Made by a program: the position numbers and the translations under genes
Shown here: positions 48,400 through 60,208 of the stretch, in pieces
Layout: the number at the start of each line of letters is the position of its first letter
Position numbering within the stretch: the stretch's first letter is position 1
Notes under the pieces: model-generated
What the model was told of the DNA's origin: nothing
Databases searched by the model: none
What the model saw: the letters and a program-made list of their open reading frames with translations, nothing else
Source: Cycas panzhihuaensis
Taxonomy: Eukaryota > Cycadophyta
DNA: 64,000 nucleotides
Direction of reading: 5' to 3'
NCBI GenBank assembly: GCA_023213395.1
Contig: CM041465.1
Location: forward strand, 115,637,741-115,701,740

Positions 48400-49990
48400 A
48401 AGGAGCATTCATTGCTCTAGATAGCTCTTCAAGATGTCCATGATGGACATCCCAGCAACCATGTTATGAAGCTCTTCGACTACAAAAAATGGCTTACCCT
48501 TCCCTGTGGGTTGGGTAAGGGCTCTCCTAAAGTCAAAATGACTGGGGTGGACAGAAACATTCTTAGGAAACGAAGGTATCTCTAGAGGAACAACTTCTGG
48601 AGGAGGTTCAAGGTGTGATGTAGATGTAGAGGTGCCAATTGCCTCCTTTATAGCTTGAGACCAAGTTGGGGCATATAAGGGAGTGGCCTCAAGCATTTGA
48701 ATTACCTTCTTTCCCTTGTTATAGGATCGCGAAGGTGAAAGAGCATGGCGATCGGGGGAACGCAAGGAGGATGCTGAATCTCACACACCCTTCCCTCTAC
48801 CGTATGAAGGGTGAGAATTAGGGGATCTACCTTGGTTTTAGTTATTTCTTTGTTGAGCATTGCGATCATGCTCCCCATGTTTGGGGAATGGATCCTTATG
48901 GACAGGTTGATCGAGATTGGGCCTCGAGGCCCATCTAGGAGACGAATCACGTTGTGGGGCATCATGAGGGTGTTGTACCCGGCAACGTAATTTATCATGG
49001 AAGCACTCCTTGTGGATGGAATACCACTTCTTCTTGAGCGAAGGATCTGCTTTCCTCATTTGAGAAGGCTGGGTATTACCCCCCACAGGAGGAGCAGCTT
49101 GAAAAGCCTGTTGAATTTCTTTGTTAGAGGTTAGAGATGAAGGGGCTTGAAGTTTAAGCTCATTCATCATATGTTTGAATGAACGTATGGCAAAAGTAAG
49201 GGGGTCTAAAGTCTTCTCAGTCGAGTAAGAAGTAGACCTGGTGGGTTGTGAAGGTTTAGTTTCCTTGGTTGAGGGAGGTGCCTCACGATATTGTGAGGGC
49301 TTGAGAGGCCTCTTGAGTCTAGCTTGGACCTCAATAGCCTCTAATGGTAAGCACTTTGTGATCGCGAAGTCACATGTGGTCGCCCCCATTTTAAGGACTT
49401 CCACATATACTTCGGGGAGAAGTACGTTAACGAAAAGGTCTCTCTTCAACTGCTTGGGTAACGTGGCTTTAGTGGAGTGAAGAAGGTCATGGAATCGTTG
49501 TACAAAGTCACAATTCATCTCATCGTGACCTTGTTTGAGCGAAAGGAGAGATTTCATTCCACTTTCGAAAGGATGAGCTACATCGAAGTAGTTGATGAAT
49601 TCGTCCACCAATTGTTGGAATGAGAAGATAGAGTGGGCAGGGAGGTGATAAAACCACTTAAGGGTGTTGCCCTACAAAGATCGTAGAAATAGATTTATCA
49701 ATATGTGGTCGTAAGCCCAGTAATCTATACATGCCATAGAAAAACTATGCATGTGTTCTGTTAGGTCTTGCAAGGAAGTTCTGTTAAATTTAGGAACTTC
49801 GAGAGGATGAGGTGGTAGATTAGTTCTTAATGCCTCAATAGATAGTGGTGTTGATCTATAGTCCATGAAGGGGCATGCCCTTGCCTGGATTGTAGGATCA
49901 ATGAATGATGTAGTAGGTAGTGAACAAGGAACAGATGGGGGTGGCAAAGCTATCCCTCCTTGAGGAAATACCCCTTACTGGAAGGGGGCT
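48400..49990 (-). pseudogene. gag of element C, capsid and nucleocapsid part
   Basis: 49672-49947 holds the capsid N-terminal part (LEVPKFNRTSLQDLTEHMHS). 48838-49611 holds FINYFDVAHPFESGMKSLLS, CDFVQRFHDLL, a Pro/Ser/Thr linker and a knuckle-like KKKWYSIHKECFHDKLRC, where Tyr stands for the first Cys. 48409-48765 is the tail before protease. The frames are broken between 49611 and 49672. The family's gag packages the RNA into particles. Confidence 0.88.
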
Positions 49991-50800
49991 TGAGGATAAG
50001 CACCTTGAAAGGGAGTTGGGCTCCCTTGTAAAGGCGCAACCAAAGGGGCTACGCTAGATGGCAAAAAAGGAGGGTGTGGAATTGGGTTTTACCCATATGG
50101 GCCACCCGTAGGTGGTGCAATCCCATATGGGTGTAACGGGTCCACCCCATAAGCTGGGAGGTGGTTCCCTTTACCCTGCCCATAAGGTTGAGAAGCGTAA
50201 CCTAGGGGTATATAAAAGGAAGAACCAACAAGTTGGTTTTGTGAATATGTAGGAGCGAGTCCCGCATGACTAGCGACTGAAGAGTTAGTAGGACCTATAG
50301 GCCTACTAGGGAATGCATGCACCACATTGGGAGATGGCACATTAGCCTGACTAGGAAAGGGTATGCTAACCCCTAATTGAGAGAAAGACATACCACGAGA
50401 GGGTCCTGAAGAACTAGGACCCTGGCGAGGGATAGAAGGTATAATATTCACCCCCACAGTTGGTGTAGGAAAAGAGTGGGATGAATGTGTGAGAATGAAA
50501 GGGTTACTGGTAGTAGGAGGGGTAGGTGCAGATGAAGAAGGTGGCAAAGGAGTGGATAAAGAGGATGCTCCACCACGCAGAACATCTTCAAACCACCTAG
50601 GATGTGATTGAAGGCGAGCCGCTCGAAAGCACTCACTAATAGCTTCAATCACATCGGTGGGAGGGGTATCTACATGACCATAAGAGGTGGATGGGACCTC
50701 AAATGACATAGACCCCTTAGGGCACTCCTCATAAGAATCACCAATCGAAGGGTGAACCTCAAGAGAAGATGGGTCTTCTACCACATGGGTAGAAGGATAG
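49991..50800 (-). pseudogene. gag of element C, N-terminal Pro/Ser-rich part
   Basis: A 231-codon open stretch (50089-50784) begins MVEDPSSLEVHPSIGDSYEE and is rich in Pro, Ser and Tyr. A segment near its end (YGVDPLHPYGIAPPTGGPYG) is followed by a stop. The matching part of B is at 53880-54057 plus 56854-57500. It is probably the N-terminal extension of gag in this family; no domain is recognised. Confidence 0.65.
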
Positions 50801-51181
50801 ATGTCGATGGGGTGATGTAGATCACCTGAGTAATAGATAAGATCATCACCCTCTTAGGTGGATCCCAGAATAGACGCGGGGAACTCATGAGTTCCTAAGG
50901 TAAAGGCATAATACACTCAGTTAGAAGGATAGCCCTCCATTGTTGAATCAAATTCTAATGATGGAAGTAGGTGATATGAAGAGTCTTCTAACAAAGGTGG
51001 CAAACCTCGTAAACAACATAAGAAACGTCACATATAACACCTTTGCCAAAGTTGTTAGAAGAAAAGGGAGTATGAAGCATACATTGGGGGTTGCCCAATG
51101 GAAAGGGAAAATACGGAATATTACTGGAAAGCAATAGCACCAACAGAAAGAGAAGCGAGACTAGCTCCCTTACTAGTGGAT
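50801..51181 (-). other. 5' leader of element C
   Basis: The stretch between the primer site and the first gag frame. No gene is visible; a chance plus-strand frame at 50940-51137 is ignored. Confidence 0.5.
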
Positions 51182-51199
51182 CCCCAGTATGGTCGCAAG
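51182..51199 (-). other. Primer-binding site of element C
   Basis: The minus strand reads TTGCGACCATACTGGGGA directly after the 5' LTR. It resembles the primer site described for Tat/Ogre elements (TGGCGACTCTGCTGGGGA), complementary to the 3' end of a tRNA, probably Arg. The same block is next to the 5' LTRs of A (60988-61001) and B (57774-57790). Confidence 0.75.
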
Positions 51200-53791
51200 T
51201 GGAATCGCATCTACGAGATGGTCTTCTATGCTTAGAAGGATGTAACTAGCTAAAGTATGATCAGGCTATAGATGGAATCTTAACAGCAAGAAAGAACACC
51301 ACGCAGGGCGTCCATATGCCAGAGCATGGATTCAGGACCCATGAATGGTGCCCAATTGCTTTAGGACAATCTTCAGAAAAAGACGCAAGGTGAGGCCTTG
51401 GGTCATCCCAAAAGAGGAGGCCCACCTACCCCTTGGATGGCCAAGAAGAGGAAGGGGGACTCTAGGAAGTTGTGTCTTCTCACGAGAGGGAGAAGGCTAT
51501 GTGTAAGCAGACATGTGTGAGATGCGATGGCCTACATGTGGGCTAGATGGGGCATAAGAGATGTGTGGCTTACACCTAAGTCCTATTTATGCACGATGTG
51601 AACAACTATATAAAAGAATTTGTAAATGTAAGAATATGTTCATTCCCTTTTTGTTTCCTATGTGTCTTTAACATGCGAAGTTTGCATAAAAGAAACACGG
51701 CAGAAAAAATGACAAAGCAAGGATAAGGAATACCTGGAAGAGAAGCGTGGTTAGGACATTGCAACTTTACATGCTCACCCAATCGAACTCGCCGCGCAGG
51801 TGTGGGGCTAGCCGATAATGGTTTCCATGAATGGACGAGGGGCTATCTTACCTTCCCTAATGTGCAAAAGCAAAGTAATAGAAAAAAGAGCAAAGAAGGA
51901 ACCGAAAGCACTACTAGTTAGGGATTAACCTATCAAGAAGTCTGCCTCCTTCATACTTTCGTTGCTGTGAACCTTCCAAACACAAAATAAAGGTTTCTCC
52001 CTCTCGAAAGAGGGGGCTGCCAAATATGCCTAATATGTATATAAATACAAGCAGTAGTTAATAAGTCAAGTTGAAAATATTACACTCTACTCTAAAACCT
52101 CCAAGAAAGACTCAAATTAAAGTAACACCAAGCAGTGACCAAGATGAGGAAGTTAGCCTCAGAATGGCCAACCTACCCACAAGTACCTCCACATAGCCTC
52201 AATGGGGGGAAAACCAGGATGTGATGGTTGTTCAAGACAGTAAATAAAAGAGGTAATAAACCAACAAAATAATACACAGACAAACCCAAGAGACAAAGTA
52301 CTATCAGGAGTAAATCATTAGGTTAGGGTAAGCTAAGGATCATAAATTGAACCGGGATGGGTTTGAGGGCTTATGTGATGCCCAAAACTTAAAAGTATAG
52401 GTCTAAAACCAGCATGGTAAGGGCTGCCAATGCTATTTTCAAAACTGGAAATAAGCTCTCATTACCCCTAGCCCAACTCTAGAGAGAGGCATGGAGTGGA
52501 AGAGGAAGGAAGGGAAGGGTAGAACCCTTGAGGAGAAGGCCAATAAGGGGATTGATCCTGCCTTTCTCCCTTCACCTAACCTTATACAACCCTCTTGCAT
52601 AGCCACCCTAGAGTGGGCTTATGGAAGAAGAGAGGAGAAATACTGCAAAATAAGGAGCAACAAGCAAGCTCCTCTGGAATGAAAGAATAGGAGCAAAGAT
52701 TGACTCAAAACTACTTATAAAAGAAAGGAAAAAATGAGGAAACTTAAAGGACCATGAAGGAGTACCTTGAAGTAGAAGGAAGGAGCTTTATTCTGCCAGA
52801 AATCAGAGGGAAAAGCCTATGCCAAATAGGCTTTTCAGACCTGGGTTGAAGGGGAGGCAAACGTGGATGCAACTTTGAGATCTTGAAGTTTTCTTATTGA
52901 GATGTTGTGAGTACCCTCCTCCCATAAAATAGACCTGCAAAAAGAAGCTTGGAGCCACTAGAGCAGGGCCTGAGATGCAGCAAGTGCCCTATGGAAGAGG
53001 AGCCAAAGTAGAGGAGCAGATCTTATGAAAGTTGCAGAGTGAGAGCTGGAGTAGAGAGCAAAAAATGAATGAAGAAGAAGAGCAAATGGCTTTGTTTTTT
53101 AGTTTTATACTCACCCCAACCCTAAACAAATGTTTAGGGTTACAGTGGGGGTGAGTACTCGAGGGTGCCATATGGCGATTCTACAGAAAGAGCGGGAATC
53201 ACTGAGGTAGTTTTAAAAAATGAGTTTAAATAGTCAGACCATGACAAACTTTGTGATACCATAGCAAACTTCACGGTACTGCTAAGTTTGCAGCGGTGCG
53301 AGACTGAAAGTTAAAATTAAGGTAGAAATAAGGCCCAAAGCCAAATAGAGGGGTGTGCAGAGGCTGGGTAGGCTGGGAGCTCATGCCCAGGTGGTTGGCA
53401 AGTGGCCGACAGAGAGAGACAAGTCTGAGGGGGATCCTATCACACCTAGAAAGAGACTCAAAGTGATGAGAGGAGTGTTGACATGAGCGGGTCACGACCA
53501 ACAGCAATGTTTGAGGAGATGTGGAGGTATTACAGGCAGTTGAGTACCATATGGGGTGCATGACTCACTGAGGAGTGCCCTATGGTGGGTCGTCATAGGC
53601 TGAATAATATGCAGTATGCACAAGCAATGTGATCAGGCAAGAAAATAATGCGATCACATAAATGGTAAGCAAGCATGCATCAAACAACACTCTAAACGAC
53701 CTCTACCAAGCAATAACTAAAAGTGAGAAGTGTATACATGTGCTTACTTAAGTCGACCCATCTCAAGTCTATTCCCGGTAGCTGAGAAACA
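51200..53791 (-). repeat. 5' LTR of element C
   Basis: 2592 bp, partner of 37375-39881, with ends TGGAATCGC and GAGAAACA. It has about 60 bp near 53400-53460 that the 3' LTR lacks. The palindrome AAACTTCACGGTACTGCT... is at 53266-53289. Confidence 0.94.
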
Positions 53792-54057
53792 CACCTCAAG
53801 GATGAGTCGTATAAGAATGCAAAGGTTGAAGATACACTTTGATGGGAGCAGATGGGTAAACATGTGAAGAAGCACCTATGTAAAGCATAGAGCAAGGTTG
53901 GATAAATGGAGGATGGGGAATGGGGTTTTACCCATATGGACCCCTAAGAGGAGGGGAAACACCATAACCCCGTATGTAAGAAGGGGGTTCAATCCCCCAT
54001 GTCCCTAGGGTTGAGAAGTATAACTTGGGGGAACATAAAGTATAAGCTCCATGGTTT
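53792..54057 (-). pseudogene. gag of element B, N-terminal part, first piece
   Basis: It resumes the B gag after C. TTTTACCCATATGGACCC near 53926 matches TTTTACCCATATGGGCC in C (50089). It begins with the right TSD, CACCT, and stops at the small copia insertion. Confidence 0.8.
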
Positions 54058-54286
54058 TGTTGGAATATTAATGCATATTTGTTTTGTCCCACATGCAAGT
54101 GGGTTCCACTCTCACCATCATAACTTGTATTATAAATACACAATATTGTGTATCATATTATACATATTGTAATAATGTTTTGTTAATACAATAGACGTAC
54201 CTTAAGGGTATCATTCGATTCTAGAGGTATGTTTATTGTGTTTGTTCTATTTTCCAATATATTATTGTAGGGTCTATTTTCCAACA
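54058..54286 (+). repeat. 5' LTR of the small copia element
   Basis: 229 bp. TATAAATACA at about 54131 is a TATA box. The partner at 56645 lacks about 20 bp near its right end. Confidence 0.95.
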
Positions 54287-55490
54287 TGGAATCAGAGTGC
54301 CCAGGTTAAGAGAGGTGTTTTTGTTTGGTATTAGTGTGGTGATTTGGGAGGTGCCATCAAAGGTTGAAAGCATATTCGAGAGAATAAATGTTGAAATTTC
54401 TAAAAAGTAATGACAAAATTGAGATAAAATGGCTTATTCTATAAAATTTAAGTGGCCACCCTACAAATTTTGAGGTGAAAGTACCAAAATTGAAGTAGAA
54501 TTAATTTTGACCTACTTTTTTCTATCACCATATTTTTGGGACATATCTGCAACCTCAACTTCAAAGAGCCATAACTTTGGCTACAGTTATCCAAATGATC
54601 TCAAATATTTTTTTATTCTATGTATTTTTTAATTTACTTTCTAATGGAAGTGGTTTAAGGTTCATCAGAGTTCAAAAAAAAAAGTTATTAGTAGTTTACC
54701 AAAAGGTACTATTACAATATCTAAAACCCTAATTGTAAAATTCTTAAAAGGAGCATAACTTTTGATCTAGATATCAGAATCCAATTTTGTCTAAACCATC
54801 AGAATTATATTTTAGAGGCCATCATTTTCATCCATATTTTATGTATTTTTAAGATATATTCTTTTTTAGAAATAAGTTTTTTATGAATTTAAGGGTTTCA
54901 TATTGATATGGTGGCATGAATGAGTTGGATGGTATATGGAAACTTAGTGCTTCTTGGAATGTGATTTACTTGAAGGAGATTTATGGAATGATAAGGTAAA
55001 TTTGCGGATAAGAAAAATGATGATTTGAGGCAATGAGATGCTTGTTGCATGTGAGGTTACATGACAAGATTGGACATTTGTTGGGAATGTTAAGGGTGAA
55101 ATTAGGGTTGTTTTGATGATGTTTTTTCAATTAATTGAATGCAAAGAAGAATGAGTTTTTTGAAGTTACCTGAGTTGCATGGAAATAAACTTTGTTGAGT
55201 GGTGTTATGGCATGAGTTATGTTTTGGGCAATTAAGTGAAGTGTGATGTGTCTTAGTCGATTTAATGGTGACGTGGGGTATACATGATTTCTGTGAGATG
55301 TATGTGGTATAAGCTTCGATTATATGGTGAAGTAAGTGTTTCTTTGTATGTGACTATTTGATAATATGTAAGATGCATAAGGTAATGATGTGATGATGAA
55401 GTTTGTAATATGAGGGACATGAGACATAAGAAAGTTTGTTGAGATTGATAGGTGACTTTGTTGATTGAAAAAGGGACGTGGTGTTAGAAA
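54287..55490 (+). other. Primer site and long leader of the small copia element
   Basis: About 1.2 kb without a long frame. The second half (54890-55480) is C-poor on the plus strand, and its reverse complement matches the G-poor tract at 22640-23100. The leader of the family is thus long and strand-biased. Confidence 0.6.
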
Positions 55491-56300
55491 ATGACATTTA
55501 CAATCATGGAGGATAATGATGTGGTTATGTATGTTTGTGAAACAAATGAATACTACCTAAGGGATTCATTTCTTCCAATACCTAAGTGTAATGGTGAATA
55601 CTACTTCTTTTGGACAATTAAAATAAGATGTTTATTCATAGCTAGAGGTTTATGGAAGACTGTTACTGATGAATATGATATCCCTCATGATAAAGATGAA
55701 AAGGAAATGCTTGAGAAGAAAGACATAAAGGCATTCATTATGATTTGTGTTGCATTCAATAAGGCTAATCTTCCTCCCAAATACCATTTTGTCATTCCTA
55801 TGATTCTATATGTAAGTACTACTAAAGAAGCTTGGGATTTTCTAAGGAAAGCATTTGAACAAACTCATGAAGAGACACAATAAATGATTGAAAAGGAAAT
55901 TAAGGCTAGTTATGGTTATGGTCTAGGTACAATGAATGAAGAAAATATCATCAACACTAATGAAACGACATGTCAAAATGAAGAATGTATGAGTACTAAT
56001 GAAATTTCTATTGAATGTAAAAAAATAATGGTTAAATGTATTGATGAGATTACAACTACTGATCAAGACGTTGAAAGTGATGAATCGATAAAGGTTTATT
56101 TAGATGACTCTATTATTTCAATAGAAAGTGAATGTGAATCTAATGATCCCATAAAGGATGAGTCTTGTAATGATTCAAGTCCAAATGATACCCCTACTTT
56201 AAGCATTGATTTAATTTCAAAGAGTATGCAAGTTGATCAAGATTTCACTCCAAAGGTTGAAGAAATCATTATTGTACATGGTGATCAAGAACTTATATAG
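55491..56300 (+). pseudogene. gag of the small copia element, one in-frame stop
   Basis: One frame of 270 codons runs from ATG at 55491 to TAG at 56298, with a single TAA at 55881-55883. The first 130 codons are a copia gag (DUF4219/UBN2 type): YYFFWTIKIRCLFIARGLWK, VAFNKANLPPKYHFVIPM and TTKEAWDFLRKAFEQ. The remaining part is acidic and Asp/Glu/Ser-rich, unlike the basic nucleocapsid tails of usual gags, and no CCHC knuckle is seen. It is the best-kept frame in the window. Confidence 0.85.
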
Positions 56301-56423
56301 GATAATGATGACAAGTAAGTTGTATTTGAAGATGGTTACTTATAGGATCTTCATCACAATTAGACTAGACTAGCCACAATAAATAATTAGGATTTGCACT
56401 TGCTAGAGCAGCTATATCAATGT

Positions 56424-56588
56424 CATCACTACAGAATTGAAGATCGAAATCAAGCTGAGGATATCATCTTATAAATGTATCATTACATAATTAAAGATAA
56501 AAATCAAGATAAAGATATCATTCTATAGCAAAGACATCACTACAAGATTGAAGATAAGAATAAATTTGAAGACATCATTCTCAAGATA
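56424..56588 (+). repeat. Three tandem 54-57-bp repeats before the 3' LTR
   Basis: Units start at 56424, 56481 and 56535. Each encodes a variant of HHYRIEDRNQAEDIIL. All lengths are multiples of three, so the frame is kept. The unit resembles the tail of copia RNase H (YHFIR-K---GDI-L), suggesting a triplicated leftover of pol. Confidence 0.75.
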
Positions 56589-56635
56589 TTTCCAAGGACA
56601 AGGTGTTGCAAATACAAATGACCCAAATGTGCATT

Positions 56636-56644
56636 AAGAGGGAG
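56636..56644 (+). other. Polypurine tract of the small copia element
   Basis: AAGAGGGAG directly before the 3' LTR start at 56645. Confidence 0.85.
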
Positions 56645-56853
56645 TGTTGGAATATTAATGCATATTTATTTTGTCCCACATGCAAGTGGTTTCCACTCTT
56701 ACCATCATGACTTGTATTATAAATACATAATATTATGTATTATATTATATATGTTATAATAATGTTTTGTTAATACAATAGAGGTACCATTCGATCCTAG
56801 AGGTGTGTTTGTTCTATTTGCCAATATCTTATTGTAGGGTCAATTTTCCAACA
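56645..56853 (+). repeat. 3' LTR of the small copia element
   Basis: 209 bp, partner of 54058-54286, followed by the right TSD GGTTT. Confidence 0.95.
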
Positions 56854-57773
56854 GGTTTGTGACTATGGATGGATATAAGTTGTGTCCCAATGTCTCACAT
56901 GGTATAGGGGCAAGGGCAAGGCTGAAGGAAAAGGATGGGTAGGTGTAGTACTAAGTTGGGGCATGTTAGATAGGAGTGAGGGTATACTTACCCCTGCTTG
57001 AGGGGTTTATATACCTAAAATGACTAGTTGGCCAACAGAAATACATATAGAAGCATGCCCTACTAGAACTACTTCATAAAGGGTAGAGGAGGTAGAAGAA
57101 AGAGATAAAGGAGGGGGATCACAGAAGATGAGGGAGCCAAAGTTTGAAGGAACCTATGTAACCACTTAGGGAATGGTTGTATAGTTGTGCCTTTAAAGCA
57201 CTCTCATAAGGCTTCAACCACATCCCTTGGGAAGAATAAGGATGGTTGTAAGAGGTAGAGACCTCTCTCTAATGACCAAAATGTGATAGATAGGATAGAG
57301 GAACTCCTTCAAAGTATGGGACAAGGTCCCTTGCTAGGAAACTCCCTATGACATGCATAAGGAGTAGTTGAGAGTCTTGACTACCTTTAATTAATTCAAT
57401 ATGATAATACACATGATCTCCACTAGTTTAGGTAGGATCTTATTGAGAGGAGGAGACCTTAAGATGAGGCCAATTTGAAGTGCAAGGGTCATTGGCCCAA
57501 TTGAAAGGATAGCCCTCCATTGGTGACTCTTAGTTAGATAAAGGGATATGGGAATAAATAGGCTCTACTTAAGGGGAGGTAAGCCATGTAAGTGATGTAA
57601 GAAACATTGCATGCATGGGTGAGACACTCTACTTAAGGAAGTAGGGAAAATGAAAGAAGGGATAAAAGTAATAAATAAGATATATAAAGTAAAGACACCC
57701 TAACAAGGCCTATGCCATGGGAAAAAGGGTATGCATGAAAGCTAGAAGAAGCCTAAAGCATTCTAACTAGTGT
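56854..57773 (-). pseudogene. gag of element B, N-terminal part, second piece, and leader
   Basis: It continues the B gag and leader after the small copia insertion, aligned by position with 50230-51180 of C. CCCTCCATTGGTGACTC near 57512 matches the segment at 50932 of C. Stops are frequent and no long frame remains. Confidence 0.7.
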
Positions 57774-57790
57774 TCCCTAATATGGTCAAT
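57774..57790 (-). other. Primer-binding site of element B
   Basis: The plus strand TCCCTAATATGGTCAAT corresponds to CCCCAGTATGGTCGCAA of C, with a few changes. It adjoins the 5' LTR. Confidence 0.65.
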
Positions 57791-57792
57791 AA

Positions 57793-60208
57793 TGAGATTG
57801 CTTCTGTCAGGGGTACTTAAGATAACTCACACTAAAGGATAGTAGGCCTAGGGTATGGGATCTCTATAGAGAACTTGTGGATCTTAGGAGGTGTGGATTT
57901 AGGGATGTATGGGCATGATCTCCCTTTCCCTTACTTAGGGCTTTTAGAAGAAAGGGCCACAGTTGGGCAAACTTCCTTTGATAGGGGGCCAACATGGCAA
58001 AATAAGAAAAGGTAGAAACCCACTTGGTGGGACAAGAAGCATATGATTGGATTCTCATTGTATTATGTGTTGAATCAAGAAACAACAATAAAACATAAAA
58101 GAAATAAAAGAAAAAAAAGATACAAGACAAATGAGAGAAAACTTCACTCTCTTTTTCTTTATCTCCCTTATTTCTTTCTCTAAAAAGAAACATATATTCT
58201 AATTAAGGGAAAGAAATATGGATGCAATCAAGGGGGGAACTAAGAAGGTGAAAGGGAAATACTCCTTTCCTAAATGCAACCCTAGCCTAATATCCCTTAT
58301 TTCCAATATTCCTTTTGCTAAAATAAGAAGAAAAAAAGAAACCCATTTCATTTCTTATAAAATAATTTCCTTTTATTTTTAGTAATATAAGAAACCTTCT
58401 CCCAAACCCTTATTTCCCCTATTTAGTGGTGATGTAACTAAAATGACAAACAAAAAGGGGAAGGAATTCCTTATAATGGGGTGTAAGATGAGAATGCTGA
58501 CAAGAATATGAAAAGAAAGAGAGGAAAATAGTAAGGGAAATACACCTGCGTCTAATGGATGGTTGGTGATTTCATTCCTTCTTATCTCTCCTTGTATTTC
58601 CTCTCCTATGTTTATGTTGTCAGTTGAAGTAGAATAGAAGAAGCTCCACTTACCTATCCCAAATGGGATGATAGCAAAAAGGAAATGATAAAACTCAAGA
58701 AAGAAGATCAACAAAATTTTTACTCACCTTGTTGTAGTTGTACTAAAGCTTAAAACTCTAATACAAGTGATGGAGGGTTGCTTCCTCTCATACTTACAAA
58801 TTAGGTCTAAAAGATAAGCTATACTAATAATCTTTTATTTAATCTAATTACATGTAAAATCTAACCAATATATAGTTAGAAACAATAGGTATGCATATAT
58901 ATACCATAAAGAATAGAATGGCAACCAAAATAGATATGAAGCAAGGTAAGGGAAAGTGCTTTAGAATGGTGTGGCCTCCTCTACATAGGTAACTTCCTTA
59001 GTTGTACTAAGGAGAGCCTCTCCATATGAACCTGCAACTCAATGAAAGGTGTATGCAAAAGAGGGAAGGAAATACCAAGCAAATCCAACCCTATCCTCTA
59101 CTATTATAATGAAGGAAAAACTACCAAACCCCAAGCAACCCTAAATATGCAACAAAACAACCAAGTAAAGAGAAAAGGGATGAGGAGGAGTCTCACAAAA
59201 TGGAAAAATAAGGTAGTATGGGGAATGCCCAATCCAATAGAGAGTTATGAAGTGATGTTCACCCAATACGAGGTCCTCTAATACTCCCTTGCCTGCACTC
59301 AGGTGGATCTCCAAGTCCTTCATCTTAGCTCCCAAGTATGCAAGTTGTTCCAAGACTAAAAGGGTTGTTATGACAAAAAATTGATAGCATTTTAGTATGG
59401 TCAAGATAATAGAAGATGTAAGATGTCCTACCCTCAAATTAGAGGGATTTTATAGTAAGAAACAAGGTGAGGGAGTGGTGGTTTCATGCCCATAAGGTGG
59501 AGAAACCACCACCAAAACCCATGGATGGAGCTAAGGATGGAGATTTAAATCTTAAGAAAGATTGAATAAACAATGAAGTTGAAGGTCCAATGAGGTTCCC
59601 TAGGGCATGATGAGCCAACCTGAGTTAATGTGGTGCCTCAATCCTAATAAACAAGGCAAAAAAAGGATCATTTAGCTGTTGGAAATGCAACCGAGTAACA
59701 TAATAGTCGTACCCTAGATAATTCTGCAGTATTGTAGATATATCTATGATATCATAAATTACTCTATACTACCACTTTTTGTACAAAAAATAATAGTGGT
59801 ATAGTAGCAAATTAGAAAAAAGAGGCCCAAAACCCTATCCTAAGGCTACTAAACTTCTAAAAGTCAATCCTATGACCTAAAATGAGGACCAATCAGCTAT
59901 AGAAGGAGAGGAAAAAATGCCTGAATGAACAAGGATGCATCTAAAATGGACTTGTAGGGATGTAGAGAGGTAGCCTTTCCAATCGATAGGTTGACATGTG
60001 GGGATCTTAAGGCTATTAAACTAGAGTCCTAGTCATCATCAACATGAAAAAAAGGCACATTCAAGCCAAACAAGTTACATAGGCATACATCTAGTAGTCA
60101 CTCAATGCATCACATAAGATAAAGAAATAAATTATAATGGAAAGTGAGGGTAAGGATGTATATTTGTACTTACTTGTATCGATGCTATTCCCAGAAAGCT
60201 AGGAAACA
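57793..60208 (-). repeat. 5' LTR of element B
   Basis: 2416 bp, from TGAGATTGCTTC to AGCTAGGAAACA; partner of 27801-30298. The TTATTTCCAATATTCC block is shared at 58296 and 28376. Confidence 0.88.

Larger units (their letters stand above)
37375..53791 (-). mobile_element. Complete Tat-type gypsy element C
   Basis: Its LTRs are 37375-39881 (3') and 51200-53791 (5'), both starting TGGAATCGC on the plus strand. A perfect TSD, CACCT, is at 37370-37374 and 53792-53796. Minus-strand order is primer site, gag, protease, RT, RNase H, integrase, then the antisense PMD gene, aRH and the 3' LTR. In the first 100 aligned LTR bases I count 8 differences, all transitions, so C is the youngest of the three large elements. 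It has stops and frameshifts in every domain. Confidence 0.95.
54058..56853 (+). mobile_element. Small non-autonomous copia element
   Basis: LTRs 54058-54286 and 56645-56853 start TGTTGGAATATTAATGC and end TTTTCCAACA. A perfect TSD, GGTTT, is at 54053-54057 and 56854-56858. The primer site at 54287 is TGGAATCAGAGTGCC, close to the initiator-Met type. It encodes only a gag and a repeated tail; protease, integrase and RT are absent. It would need a related autonomous copia element to move. Confidence 0.96.
27801..60208 (-). mobile_element. Tat-type gypsy element B, carrying element C and a small copia element
   Basis: Its LTRs are 27801-30298 (3') and 57793-60208 (5'). They resemble each other more than those of C, for example over the first 150 bp and around the CACTCTCTTTTTCTTTATCTC block. 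The gag of A continues on both sides (up to 27800 and from 60209), so B is inserted in A. The flanking bases GAGGT and AAGTC do not form a clear TSD. Without nested insertions B is about 13 kb and has lost RT, RNase H and integrase. Confidence 0.75.

Noticed and set aside
58379-58714. Frames in LTRs of B (also 28280-28657, 57864-58193)
   Set aside because: Matching frames in the two LTRs of B reflect common descent of the LTR. Hydrophobic translations arise from A/T-rich DNA and have no known domain.
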